Source: Adenophora triphylla var. japonica
Taxonomy: Eukaryota > Streptophyta > Magnoliopsida > Asterales > Campanulaceae
NCBI GenBank assembly: GCA_022495995.1
Contig: JAFEMH010005382.1
Location: 1-64,000, forward strand
DNA: 64,000 bases
Direction of reading: 5' to 3'
Shown: in pieces, positions 12,935 through 24,287 of the stretch
Position numbering within the stretch: position 1 is the first letter of the stretch
Layout of the letters: every line of letters begins with the position of its first letter
Made by a program: the position numbers and the translations under genes
Notes under the pieces: generated by a model
What the model was told of the DNA's origin: nothing
The model's database searches: none
Seen by the model: only the letters and a program-made list of their open reading frames with translations

Positions 12935-14665
12935 TAATGTTGGCCAAAGGGTAAGCTCGGCCTGGCCCGTCGCCCATGGATCAAACGGGCCAATGGATTT
13001 TATCCGGCCCGTCCGTGAGGAGAAACGGGCTTTAGCCCGGCCCGGCCCGTCCGTTTCCTTCAACCCAAGCCTGCCCGTATAGCCCGGATCAAAGGATCCA
13101 CGGGCCAAACGGGTTTTACCTTTTAAAAAAAAAAAATCTGAAAATGTTTGATTTTTTTTTTTAAATACAAAATTCTTTAGAATTAAATAAAGTATTTTAT
13201 ATAAAAAAAAACAACTTAGTCCTAATAATGTTAATTATATTTTCTAAGATGTATAATTATGAACTTTTATTTACTTAAGTAAATAAAAGTTTATAATTAT
13301 AATTTTTTATTTACAATAAATTTTTATTTACTTAAGTAAATAAAAGTTTATAATTATACCTATTAGAAAATATAATTAATATTATTGGGACTAAGTTGCT
13401 TTTTTTAATGTACATTTATTTTTTTAATAAATGACGTATACCTCTTAGAAAATAATTTAGTAAAAATAATGTACCTTTATTTTTTAATAAATGAAGTATA
13501 CATTTGTGAAAGTTGTAAGTAAATGAAGTAAAATTATGAAATAACGTAGTCAATTTACTAATAGAACACAACATATTTTTTTTTGGATTTTCATTGTCTT
13601 CAAATGATTGAAATTTAAATTACATAATCTTGAAATGACATAGTCTTAAAATAACAAATCGTCATATTTCAAGCAAAACATAGTCTTGAAATGATAAAAA
13701 TTTAAATTACATATTTTTTAATTAAAGGACTGTTTTTTTTTTCGAAATTTTGAAAGAAATAATTAAAGGAAAACAATTAACAAAAACAATTAACTAGCAA
13801 TTTAAAACTTTTTTTTTGGAAATTTTTTATTTTTTAAAGCACTGTTTTTTCAGATTTTTTTTAATTGCTGTTTTTTTTTCAGATTTTTTAAAATACTGTT
13901 TTTGTAATTAAAGGACTGTTTTTTTCGAAATTTTTAAATAAATAATTAAAGGAAAACAATTAACAAAACCAATTAACTAGCAATTTTTTTCAATTTTTTT
14001 CCAGAATTTATGATGATTAAAAATAAAATTAACTACTTAATACAACATTTAACTAGTAATTAATAGCAATAAAATTAGTAAATACTATTTTTTTTGGGAA
14101 TTTTCAAAATTAAGTAATAAATAACAACTAACTATTAATACAATATTAAAGCATGAAATTTAAGACAATATGAAATACTTAAAACAATAAAATTACCTCC
14201 ACCTTCTTTCTTCATGGGATGGGTTTGAGAAAATTTTGAGGTGATTTTTTTGTGGGAGAAAATTGGAAGTAAGAAGAAGTGTTATTTATAGTTGATATAA
14301 ATTGATTTTGACCAAAACTATCCCTAAATATGGCTGTTGGGAGGGGTAATTATGTCCCAAAAAATCTATATCTGATAAATGATCATTTATATACATTTTG
14401 GATGAAAATGCCCCTCCAACGAATTTATTAACGGATATATATGTGGACATTAAGGACATTTTACAAATAATAAAAAAAAAACGGGTCAAACGAATTTTGG
14501 GTCAAACAGACTTGGAAGCCCGCGGGCTAAGGTCGAGCCGCCAACCAAAAACCATGAAAAGCCTGCTCCGTGATGATGGCGGGCCAGACCTCGGGTATTG
14601 CAACGGGCCAACGGATCACAGGCCAAATGCGGTCCACGAGCTAAGGCCCATTTTGGCCATCATCA
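12935..14665. mobile_element. Degenerate hAT-like non-autonomous element
   Basis: The ends TAATGTTGGCCAAA and, inverted, TGATGATGGCCAAA form short imperfect terminal repeats. The flanks GCTATACT (12927-12934) and GCTGTACT (14666-14673) agree at 7 of 8 bases, like the 8-bp target duplication of hAT elements. Both subterminal regions are rich in CGGGCC and GGCCCG motifs, while the interior is A+T-rich with poly-T tracts. Inside are an inverted AAATAAAAGTTTATAATTAT pair (about 13265-13365) and a ~75-bp direct duplication (about 13728 and 13907). No transposase is visible. Family assignment rests on the ends and the duplication. Confidence 0.5.
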
Positions 14666-14810
14666 GCTGTACTTCCTCGTGTTTGGTAAAGACATAAAAA
14701 TTGGAGTATAGATAGATATGCAGGCAAATAATTTACTGTAAAAATGGAAAATTCTCATTTATTATCAAGAATATATATGAAGATCTGCAAGTATGCAAAT
14801 GAAAATAAGC

Positions 14811-15810
14811 CTAACATCTAATGTTATCACCAGGGGGAACTCCGAGTTGATTACAATATTCAGTGTAGTACTCAACACGACGGTTCACTGTGGCTGTATT
14901 CCCACCGTCACATTCCATTCCATTTATCGCCCGAATAGTCGGTCCGAATCCCTCGCCTGAAGTAATGATTGAATGAACTCTGTTCATCCAGAACCAGAAT
15001 GCTGTCCGAAATGAGATCACATTGTCAGTGGCCACAATTTCTGGATTGTTGAGTCCGTCGAACCCAATACTATTTCCAGCTGGTCCATAGTTATAGTTCC
15101 ATGAGAGTTGAATTGGACCTCGTCCGTAGTACCCCTTGTTAGCCACACATGGGAACTGTGTGTTGTTTTCGTCGCAGTAATCCCGTGAAGCTCCATTTAT
15201 CTCTTCTATGTAGCAGAAATCTGCAACAAGAACAAAAAAAAACACCCCATTAGTTTTCCATTTCGTATAAAGTCAACATTATGAGCGAAAATCATCCATC
15301 TGCTCTGCCTGTCTGATAATAATAAGTGTTACAGTTGACTTGTTACTGTATCATCAGAAAAACAAGACACTTGTTAAGGGACACGGGGAAAAACTTACGT
15401 CCGGTTTCATGAGTGGCATGTGCAAAGAAAGCAGCGATTTCGCGCCTGGAATCTTCTTCAGAACCAGCTCTGCCGAACTGGGGATAAGAATTGAGGGCTT
15501 CTAGAAAGACGGCTCTAGTGTAGAACCCTCTTCCTGCACAACTGGCATCGGCTTGGTTGACAATTCCGTTAAAGAAGGTGTTAGTCACGATATCGGAAAC
15601 CGAGACATTATTAGGAGGAGGGGGTGGGGTACAAGGACCTTCTTGGCAACCGGGGCCGCAATAGTCATTGGTGGTGCCACAATAGCCGAACTGACTGCAG
15701 CATTCGTCTGCACTGCAGCCACAGTTCTGACCTGCAGTTGGTGCCGGAACAGCCGCGGCTGCAAGTAGTACGAGGACTATGATTGTTAAGAAATTCTGTG
15801 GGAGCATCAT
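14811..15810 (-). CDS. Class IV chitinase (GH19) with chitin-binding domain
   Basis: Two exons, 15399-15810 and 14811-15220, with a 178-bp GT-AG intron, encode 273 residues. Residues 1-27 form a secretion signal ([17 protein letters not shown]). Residues 28-60 are a hevein-type chitin-binding domain with eight cysteines (C30, 32, 37, 38, 44, 51, 55, 60). A proline-rich linker (PPPPP) follows, then the GH19 catalytic domain. The catalytic acid and base fit E135 in HETG and E144 in FCYIEEING, nine residues apart as in other class IV enzymes; the intron falls inside the codon just after HETG. FWFWMN matches the second GH19 signature. Length and domain order are normal and no lesion is seen. It would hydrolyse chitin outside the cell or in the vacuole, as a defence protein. 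Start: the first of two adjacent ATGs is taken; the second is equally possible. An upstream in-frame ATG lies before the TATA box and is unlikely. Confidence 0.95.
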
Positions 15811-15858
15811 TTTGGTTGAATGTTGGGGTGTGTTTGAGTTTGTGGAGGTGAGATGATG

Positions 15859-15866
15859 ATTTATAG
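15859..15866 (-). promoter_or_regulatory. TATA box of the chitinase gene
   Basis: CTATAAAT on the minus strand, about 50 bp upstream of the chitinase ATG. It is the only clear TATA element in the expected range, and the short leader it implies is typical of such genes. Confidence 0.55.
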
Positions 15867-15899
15867 AGTGTGGCCACAATGGAAAGTCAGAAGGAAGGA

Positions 15900-16471
15900 A
15901 AAGTGGGCTGAATTGAAAAGTATTTGTTTGGTGCGTTTATTGACTTGGTACGAATGTCTCTCTCTCTTGTTGACTTTTACAATGCCTTTGGGAAAATTAT
16001 GCTCTTTAACATTTGAGTATTTGACCTTTTCTTTTTCTTTCTACAAAAAAAAAAAAAAATAAATAAAAAAAAAAAAAAAAAAAAAAGATCAAGTCATCAA
16101 TAGGAATGTACAGTGATTCAAAATTGTTAAACTTAATTTTTAACAAATATGGTTTTTGTTGGTAATTTATCCTTAAACGAGAGATTAACGAAAGATTGAA
16201 CAATAAAAAATATACTATTTCCTTCTATTTATAAATGAATGTTGAAATAAATTTCAAATTATAAATTAATGTATAAAATAAATTCAAATTTATTCGAGAA
16301 CAAATTTGAAAAAAAAAATTCCACATTTATTTAAAGAAAAAAAATTAGGGACAGATTGACATTTGACATCTGAGATGACCTTTTCTTTATCTTCTTCCTT
16401 CCATTCATTTCTGATTTCTCAATGTGGAAACTCTGTCCACCGCACATAATTTTTTTGAAAAATCTAATGCA
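15900..16471. other. Chitinase upstream region with poly-A tract
   Basis: Non-coding. It contains a long A-rich run at about 16047-16086 and A+T-rich sequence after it. The short open frames across it are low-complexity artefacts. No other feature is supported. Confidence 0.5.
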
Positions 16472-16473
16472 TA

Positions 16474-16778
16474 CTCCACTCAGGATGTGTCTCTCCGTAA
16501 CAACTGAGTGGGTACAAAGAAAAAGGGCATAAGAATTACGGAAAATTAGGAGAAATAATTAGTGGGAAAAGGTTTTGTGAGTATGAAAAATAGGCGAGAT
16601 AATGAATGGAGAAAATAGTAAGTTGACTGGTGTTGCGAATGTAAAAGTAAAGTAGCAGAGAAAATGAATGAGATGAATAGCGTAAAAACTTTGCCATATT
16701 TGGCAATCTCCACTTACGTGGGACAGGCGGAAAAAAAAAATTAAGTATCCACTCACGTGGGACGAAGGACGAATGGAG
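16474..16778. mobile_element. Degenerate Stowaway-like MITE
   Basis: Bounded by TA-CTCCACTCAGGATGTGT and GTGGGACGAAGGACGAATGGAG-TA. The ends are eroded versions of the Stowaway terminal repeat; an extra internal CACTTACGTGGGACAGGCGG suggests a partial internal duplication. An AATAA microsatellite lies beyond it near 17055-17090. Confidence 0.45.
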
Positions 16779-17215
16779 TATGCTTTAAAAAAGTTTAAAT
16801 TCCAAATCTTTGAATTCCTGTAAACCTAAATTATTCTCCCTCAGATTCAAAATGATATTCCTACTTGTTTTGTCATTAAAGCGAAAATACTTTGATCAAT
16901 AAATTCAGTTTGATTTAATTATTCGAATGAACATCTAACAATTGTTATTGATAGTATTTATAATGGTTTATTAATAACAAGATTTAAGTTTTTTTTTACG
17001 ATAATTAACTCAAAATAAAATTATTGTTCAAAGTATTTTCGTGTAAACGACAAAAAAAATAATAAAATAAAATAAAATAAAATAAAAAAATTGGAAAGAT
17101 GATTTCGGGAGGAATGGAGTATGCCTAGTTTAGCATAAAGAGACAAACTACATGTTCCAGTTGTGCTACAGCAAACATAGGCATCTCTTGGAAAATTTTG
17201 TTCATTTTAAAGCAA

Positions 17216-17246
17216 CTAGTATGACACCCGTGCGTTAAACGCACGG
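17216..17246 (-). mobile_element. 3' end of a second Helitron (minus strand)
   Basis: On the minus strand: CCGTGCGT (17246-17239 side), loop TTA, ACGCACGG, then GTGTCATA and CTAG ending at 17216, followed by T. Stem length, 3-nt loop and 12-nt spacing match the layout of the Helitron ending at 12341, but the stem sequence differs, so it is another family. The element would extend to higher coordinates. Its 5' TC end was not found, so its size is unknown. Confidence 0.7.
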
Positions 17247-17757
17247 AAGAAAAAGAGAGAAATCAATCAAGAAAGCTCATTTTTTTAATGATGATTAATG
17301 TAAAAAAACAGATGACATTAATCAAAGAGATACTTCTATAAATACACAAAATACTAAATAATATTACAAGTTTTGAAATATTTCCTTATAGACAATTTAT
17401 CATTTCGTTGGTGGCATTTTCATAATCATCGACCATGACTAAACACAGGTCTTTTAAAAAAGAGCTAAGGACCCTAAGGCCCACTTTCCAAATCAATATC
17501 CCATTTTAACCCATATGAGATTAAAATTCCAAATAAACCCAAAGGCCCATTACTCTCAAACGGCGTTAATAGATGGAGTGGTGTTAATTGGCTAAAATCT
17601 CGCCGGATCCGTGATTTCTGGTACTATAGTCGTAATCCAAACCTCAATTCCGGCCAAAATCAAACACAAATCCACGCGAGGGAGGTAATCGGCGAAGAGA
17701 TTGAAGATCGCCTCTGTTAACATCCGACCTAGAATTTCGTTATTCCGATTTTGTAAG

Positions 17758-18837
17758 GTAAGTTTTAATTTTTTTTTTTTTTTAATTGGAATTCGTTTTT
17801 GAAAGTTTTCATCAATTCATATAAGATGTTGTTGACAGTGTTCATCAATTCATAGCAATTGTTGTGTGAAAAAATTTGTTTCGAGACACTTGATTTGTCC
17901 GATAGCAAATGGTATCGGACCTTTCAACGGCATTTTGATTTCGATTGTTGATGTCTTATGTGATCTGTAACGAGGTCTTATATCGGTTGCTATAGGATCG
18001 ATCTAGTGTTTATATGATTACGAGTTTACATGCTTCATTTTGTTTTAGATTATTTATGTGGCGAGATGACTGTTCCGGGTCCTATACTATTTGTTATAGG
18101 AGATGTTATAGTGTGCATTTCATTGTTTGATTAGAAGATAATTTGATTCAGTTTGATTGTTTGAGTATGTGTTATATGCCTTGTAATAAGTCCTATACTC
18201 CTTAATAAAGGATCTGTTGAAGTGTTCATACGATTTTGAGACAAATTTCTTCATTATATTTTTTATTATTAATGTGACAGAGGACTGTTAAAAGTCCTAT
18301 AGCATTTGCTATATTACCTGCTCTATTTTGCTTTTTGATTTGGATTTGAATTGATTTATATTGCATATGACCTGAGATAGTGTTCATATTATTTTGAGGG
18401 ACGAGTAGAGGAGATGATTTATGTTGCAGATGATTTATGATGCTATAAGACCTGGATAAGTATTGATCCATTAACAATTGTTCCAGGTCCTATATCCTTT
18501 GTTATATGACCTGTTATAGAATGCATTTTGTTTGTCTAATGTTTAAGTTGCATATGACTGTTTTAGGTCCTATATCCTTTGTTATAAGACTGTTCAGGTA
18601 CTATATTCTTTGTTATAGGACCTATTATATGTTGCATATGACTGTTCAGGTCCTATATCCTTTGTTATAGGACTTGTTATAGTGTCCTATACATCTTGCT
18701 ATAGGATCTGCTCTATTTTGTTCTTTAACTTGGTTGTGCTATGATACGGTAACATTTGATATATAAAATGATTTATATCATTATATATGAATTGTCCTTT
18801 GTGGCTTATGTTTTATTTTTTGTTTTTGTATGAAAAG
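17758..18837 (+). other. Leader intron of the Ulp1-type gene
   Basis: A donor AAG/GTAAGT at 17758 and an acceptor GAAAAG/GTGG at 18837 bound a 1080-bp intron between a non-coding first exon and the exon containing the first coding frame. It holds about ten copies of the palindrome. Confidence 0.5.
17896..18710. repeat. Palindrome cluster 1 (leader intron)
   Basis: About ten imperfect ~25-bp palindromes with arms close to GGTCCTATA and TATAGGACC around a CA..TG centre, at about 17896, 17974, 18077, 18191, 18292, 18486, 18566, 18598, 18649 and 18684. The first has arms GTCCGATA/TATCGGAC, a paired change relative to the others. Confidence 0.85.
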
Positions 18838-19975
18838 GTGGAAAACTACGATGTCCGCAAATAAGAGAATGACCGTATGAATACAGGAAAAACAATTGAA
18901 GATGAAACAGTTAAATCGGCGAGATGTTACACTTTGTCTAAAGATAGGAGAATTGGACGTTACTCACCAAAGAAAACGATAGAATCAAAAAAAACAAAAG
19001 CAAAAGGAACAACTAAAAGTGCAAAGGGACTCACCTGGATCCCTTGTTTCAGATCTAACCTCCATTCTATATCATCTATCTTGACAGAGGTTGATTTAAG
19101 GGAATCTCATTTAAACGGGTTGAAGATATCACCTTTCTTCAACCTATTCAATTCTATAAACTCAAACAAAGATGTTAACTTGAGGAAGATGGACTCAACA
19201 ATAGAAGATTTGATCAAATGCTACAAGCCAAAGGAAAGGAAATTTTCTTTGGGCAAAGTTTTGGTTGGGTTGAGTGCAAGTGATGTAACATCTATATTTG
19301 GTGTTGTTTACGGAAGTGAATTGATAGATATGAAGAAAAAAAGGGATAGGCACTCACTTGGGATAGTTGAGAGGCTATTCCCAATGTAAAGCAAATGAAA
19401 TAACCATGAAAAAAGTGAAGGAAAACTTGAGAAGGGTGGTCAAGTAGTGAAAGAGAAGTTGATATAGGAGACGTTGTGAGATTGCTTGAATCTCATAGCA
19501 TTGGGGTCTGTTTTCTTTGCTTGAAGGGTGAGGTAATGTCTCCGGGGTTTCTATATTATGTGGATGATTTGGAAAGAATGAAGAGCTATGATTGGTCAAG
19601 CGCGATTGTAGATAACTTGCTTCGGTCTTTAGATGAGAAATATAAATCACCGATCCTCGTTGTTGGATGTGTATCAATCTTACCAGTAATAACATTTTAA
19701 ATTTATATCTCTAATTTTATTTTAGTTACTATTATTTACTATAAGTTAGGTCCTATATGTAATTGATCATATTTCTCTTTATTTTGTAAATGTAGTATTG
19801 GTTTAACGAGCACACAAAGGTGATGAATGCAACAAGAAACTTGCTTCCAAGGTGTATGAAGTGGGAAGTATCAAAGAAAATTGCCAATTTCAAGGATTTT
19901 ATCAAAAACTTGAGAAGTGATCAGGTATAAAACACCATGACGATGTTATGCAATAAATTGTTTAGTATTCTCATA

Positions 19976-20315
19976 TCCTATACCAGTTTCTATAGGACAA
20001 TTCATAGTGTTGATATCAGTTGATATAGGACCTGCTCTATTTTGCATTGAATGGTCCTATATCAACTGATATAGGACCATTCAAATTCTTATAAAATTGG
20101 TATATGATTTTTTTGAGGTCCTATATCACTTGATATATGACCATGCAATGGTCACTTTTAGGCTGCGAATATGAGTTTGTTAAGTCCTATACCAGTTGAT
20201 ATAGGACCCTTCATAGTGTTGTCATGTCCTATACCAGTTCCTATACCATTTGCTATAGGACCATTGAATTGTTTATATTATGTTCTCAGGTCCTATAGCA
20301 TTTGCTATATGACCA
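19976..20315. repeat. Palindrome cluster 2 (intron)
   Basis: Six or more copies between the exon ending at 19924 and the next coding block. The copy at 20052-20077 has perfect 12-bp arms (GGTCCTATATCA and its complement) around an AC centre. A composite copy at 20228-20262 looks like two overlapping units. Confidence 0.85.
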
Positions 20316-21623
20316 TTCAATGGTGTTATATCAAATGTATGGGGTGTTAGTAATTCTTATAATACATGTATTCATTTCTTATAGGTTCAAGTTGAAGAGC
20401 TAGCATTGACGAGATGAAGAGAAGTTGTTGTTGATGGAGAAACCAAATGAGGATGGAAAAGATAATGATTTTGAAATGTCTGTGGAAAATCCTGATGTTG
20501 GAAAAAGGATTGGGGGAGAGGATGAAGGAGGAGGTACGAATCTTCAAGATTTAATGGATAATTTTGAATTAATTTTGGGGACCAATCGACACCTGCTTGA
20601 TAAAGGTCGAAGTGGGACAAATGAATTGATTGAGTTGAGGAGTGAAAATGAAAGTTTGAAGCTGGAAAAAGCTAAGTTTCTGGAAAAGATTAAGGAGTTT
20701 GAACTGAAAACAAACAACGCGATTGAAGAGGGACATGTTTTTTTGGCTGCTGAGGTTGAGATGAGGAGAACTTTTGACGACGCGCTTAAAGTAAAGGACG
20801 AGAGAGATTGAGAAACTTAAAAAGTTTGCTAGAGGAGAAAGACAGAGAAATAAAAATTTTGGAGGAAAAATTGGTGAAAAAGACAAGGACAGTTTGCAAA
20901 AAAAACCAAAATGCGATGAAGAAAAGGGTATGGACATTGTGGCTGTGAGGGATCAGGACAAGAAAATTGATACTATTGGATCAATGGAAAGAAGAGTAAA
21001 GGAGAGAGGGGATAAGAGGAAGAGGAAGGTGGATCCTGATTACACGTATGACGGAAAGAAGAAAAGGCCACAGGTTTCAAACATGGAGGGAAAGAAGAAA
21101 AAGAAAAAGAAGAATTGGTTGGGAGTAAAAGTGTTTTAGATGTTGATGAATTGGAAGACAGAAATGTTTTCTTACCAACATTTAATGAGAACTTTAGTCT
21201 CACAACCAAGTCAATGGATGATGACACAAAGAGAAAATTTACAGATTTATGCAGAAAACTCGCACGTCGTAAGTACCACTTTTATCAAATATTGTTTTCA
21301 TTTATTAAAAATTTTGATGATAATAGAAATGTATTTTTTTTTGTGTGTTTCCGGTGATAGTGTATGGTACATTTCGGGATTGCATGTGGCGATGTGGCAA
21401 GCGTGGGAATTGGCTCATGATATGATGGCCAAGGCTGCGGTACAAACATTTTTTATCCACGAACTATTTTGCATGAATGCTCTAATTTTGCTTTTTGATT
21501 TGGATGTGCCTTGTTTGGTTTTTGCTTATAAAATTTGCTATAGGACTGTTCTCTTTGTTAATATGCTTCGAGTTAACATGCTTCATCTTGTTTGCAATTA
21601 TTTATGTGACATAGGACTGTTCA

Positions 21624-22570
21624 GGTCCTATAACATATGTATAGGACCTCTTATATATTGTTTCCAATTCACTCTTCAATTCACTCTTATAACATATGCT
21701 TACGAGTTGACATATGCTTCATTTTGTTTGCAATTCACTCTTATAACATATGCTATAGGTCCTATAACATATGCTATAGGACTGTTCAGGTCATTTAACA
21801 TATGCTTTTCATAGGACCTCTTATATATTGTTAACATGCTTCATTTTGTTTGCTTTTTGATTAGTTTAGAATTATGGTCCTTTGGTACACTTTATTTGTT
21901 TCTTTGCTTCTCTACTTCCTCTGTAATTTGTACATAGCTTTTGCTCCATGTTGGCGCGTTGCTTGAATTTATAAAAAGAACTTGGTAGTTGTTGCAAGCA
22001 TGCAATTTTGCGAGTAAAGGATCACTTTAGGGGAATCATGTTGAGATTATGAGTGGAGTGGTGATAAACATTGTGTACGGGAAGTTCAATTGGTATGTCG
22101 TGGTGTAGCCAATGAAAGGGTTATAGATTCATCTATTTGTCTTAAGTTGTCAACATAATAATTGTATCCATATGCCTTGTATTTCATACATTCGACTTGG
22201 TTTCATAAACATCTCCCATATAGTACATATTTTATATATGAATCTACAATTTTATAAGGGATATGGACCATGATTATGTGAGGTTGTTACAAAAGTCGAT
22301 GTAGGTATGAAATCATTGTTAAAGGTTTTACGAAATGATATGTTGTGCATTTGATACCTAAATCAAACTTTTGTTTGCAATTATTTATGTGACATAGGAC
22401 CTGTTTCAGGTCCTATAACATATGCTATAGGACCTGTTATAGTGTGCAATTATTTATGTGACATAAGACATGTTCCAGGTCTTATAATCTTTGCTATAAG
22501 ACCTGCTATTTTTTGCTTTTTTATTTGGATGTGCATTAATATAGGTCCTATAACCTTTGCTATAAGACCT
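21624..22570. repeat. Palindrome cluster 3 (intron)
   Basis: Copies at about 21624, 21758, 22409, 22479 and 22544, plus degenerate half-copies. The copy at 22479 has arms GGTCTTATA/TATAAGACC, changed together on both sides. Recurring linker phrases (TTTATGTGACATAGGAC, ACATGCTTCATTTTG) show that whole intron segments were duplicated around the palindromes. No coding sequence is supported in 21441-22620. Confidence 0.8.
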
Positions 22571-23128
22571 GAACAAGTATTGATCCAGTAACAATTGTTG
22601 TATTATTAATGGAATTTTAGGTAATGGATGCTTATCTAAACATTTTGAGGGACAAATACAAGAAACTCCCCCCTCCATCTGGTGGACGACAAAGGTCAAA
22701 AGTTAATTTTGTATCAAGTTTTGCTACCGTAAGTCTTATTTATTGATTTAAAAGATACTTACGCCTCACATTTTTTTTTATTAAAGTTAATTATCATCTT
22801 TATGCTTACATTTAAAATTTATTTGTTTCAAGCAATGGTTGAAGGACAAGAACTCAGGAGAAATACAGAGAGGAATAAACGAGGTCATCAAACAATTTGC
22901 GGATGATGAAACAATTTATATATTGTTTCCAATTCACTCTTCAAGGAATGATCGTGGTGTCAGGTGTAACGATCATTGGACATTGCTAGTGCTTGACACC
23001 GAAAATGGGGAGTACAAATTTTACAACTCCATGAAGAGGATAAAAGGAAAAGACTACTATGCAACACACGGAAAACTAATGGTAATATTTTATATATGAG
23101 CTGTAATATGTTGGGTATATTGTTACAA

Positions 23129-23217
23129 GGACATATAGCAACTGCTATAGGACCTTTAAAATGCTTTCTAGCTTTGTATATGACGGTGCCAGGTCATATA
23201 CCAACTGCTATAGGACC
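23129..23217. repeat. Palindrome pair in a peptidase intron
   Basis: Two copies at 23129-23153 and 23192-23217, 63 bp apart, in the intron between the two catalytic exons. The left arms read GACATATA and GGTCATATA, the right arms TATAGGACC. Confidence 0.8.
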
Positions 23218-23774
23218 ATTCAAAATTCTATTTTTAAATTTTTTGAATTCTGATAACCTGTTGTTTGATTTCACGTATAATAATTGATTGCTTTTTTCTA
23301 TTTCAGTTTGATCATGTCAGGGCTTTGTACAAACGAATAGAGGAGACTCAAAAGGACGTGGATACTTTCATAGACTTGAAACGCGGAGACATTCCACAAC
23401 AGCGAGATGATAGTTTGGATTGTGGAATAATCGTCACGATGGAAGCAGAGGAGATGTTTGATAAAGGAGTTATTAGCAAGACGTATGAAGCCGATGCTGT
23501 CTCGAAGTATAGGGTGAAAATGATACATGACATTTTAGCAAGTCCACATTGTCCTCATCATTAGTAAATTAAACATCTTATTTTCTTTTTGGATGGAATG
23601 ATAAAAATTGGTGGTTGTTGAACAGTTTACTTTTATATTTGATATATGTTGGATAAATATATTCCAAATATTTTTAAGGTCTCATAGTGGGTTTTTGCTT
23701 ATAAAATTTGCTATAATACCTGTTATACTGATAATATGCTTCTTTATTAATTCTTTATTGAGCTCTGGTGCAAT

Positions 23775-23885
23775 GGCGGTCGCCCATGATGGGTGTGGGC
23801 GGTCGCCCATCACGACAGCAACTTCTTTCTTCAGAAAACATCACACCTGGGCGGTCGCCAATCTTAACATGTGCGGTCGCCCACT
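23775..23885. repeat. GGGCGGTCGCCC motif cluster in the MULE
   Basis: Four copies of GGCGGTCGCC with variable flanks. It is the reverse complement of the motif cluster at 3187-3375 in an apparently unrelated LTR. Confidence 0.6.
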
Positions 23886-23925
23886 CCAACAGAGGTTTCA
23901 AGGCTTGGTAATCTCTATCTTGGGA

Positions 23926-24287
23926 GGTCCTATACCAATTGCTATAGGACCAAATAAAGGGCTAATAGCTATGTATATGATGTTGGCAGGTCATATAGCA
24001 ATTGCTATAGGACCTATAGCAATTGCTATAGGACCAAATATAGTGCTTATATAGTTTTGTATGATCTTGGTATGTCCTATAACATTTGGTATAGGACCTT
24101 TCAAAGGCATTATTGCTTGGTATATGATGTTGGGAGGTCCTATAACAATTGCTATAAGACCAATTAAATGGCTAATAGCTATGTATATGATGTTGGCAGG
24201 TCTTATAGCAATTGCTATAGGACCAAATATAGTGCTTATATAGTTTTGTATGATCTTGGCATGTCCTATAATATTTGGTATAGGACC
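23926..24287. repeat. Tandem ~62-bp array, one palindrome per unit
   Basis: Palindromes start at about 23926, 23989, 24011 (chained to the previous one), 24073, 24136, 24199 and 24262, spaced 62-63 bp apart except for the chained copy. Linkers such as GCTAATAGCTATGTATATGATG repeat with them, so this is a true tandem array. The centres are mostly CAATTG or CATTTG. Confidence 0.9.

Larger units (their letters stand above)
18838..23564 (+). pseudogene. Ulp1-like (C48) cysteine peptidase gene of the MULE, frameshifted
   Basis: Coding blocks in order: 18877-19389 and 19476-19690 (the N-terminal region often seen in plant transposon Ulp1-like proteins, including LVGLSASDVTSIFGVVYG and GFLYYVDDLERMK); 19796-19924 (YWFNEHTKV); charged and coiled-coil parts at 20425-21290; 21359-21440; then peptidase exons 22621-22731, 22833-23081 and 23307-23564 with consistent GT-AG joints. 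The peptidase shows the His (CNDHWTLLVLD), an Asn where the triad Asp is expected (YKFYNSMK), a Gln (PQQRDD) and the Cys (DSLDCGII). Frameshifts near 19380 and 19450 and stops in the coiled-coil part break it. Relatives are deSUMOylase-like, but substrates of transposon-borne forms are unknown. The peptidase exons themselves are undamaged. Confidence 0.7.

Noticed and set aside
12863..13108. 81-codon minus-strand frame
   Set aside because: It lies in the CGGGCC-rich terminal part of the hAT-like element and runs into the neighbouring sequence; no motif.
14398..14697. 99-codon plus-strand frame
   Set aside because: It covers the other GC-rich end of the hAT-like element and has no recognisable motif.
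23926..24287. Regularly spaced palindromes resembling a CRISPR array
   Set aside because: The linkers between palindromes are themselves repeated, copies also sit singly in introns, and the context is a plant transposon.
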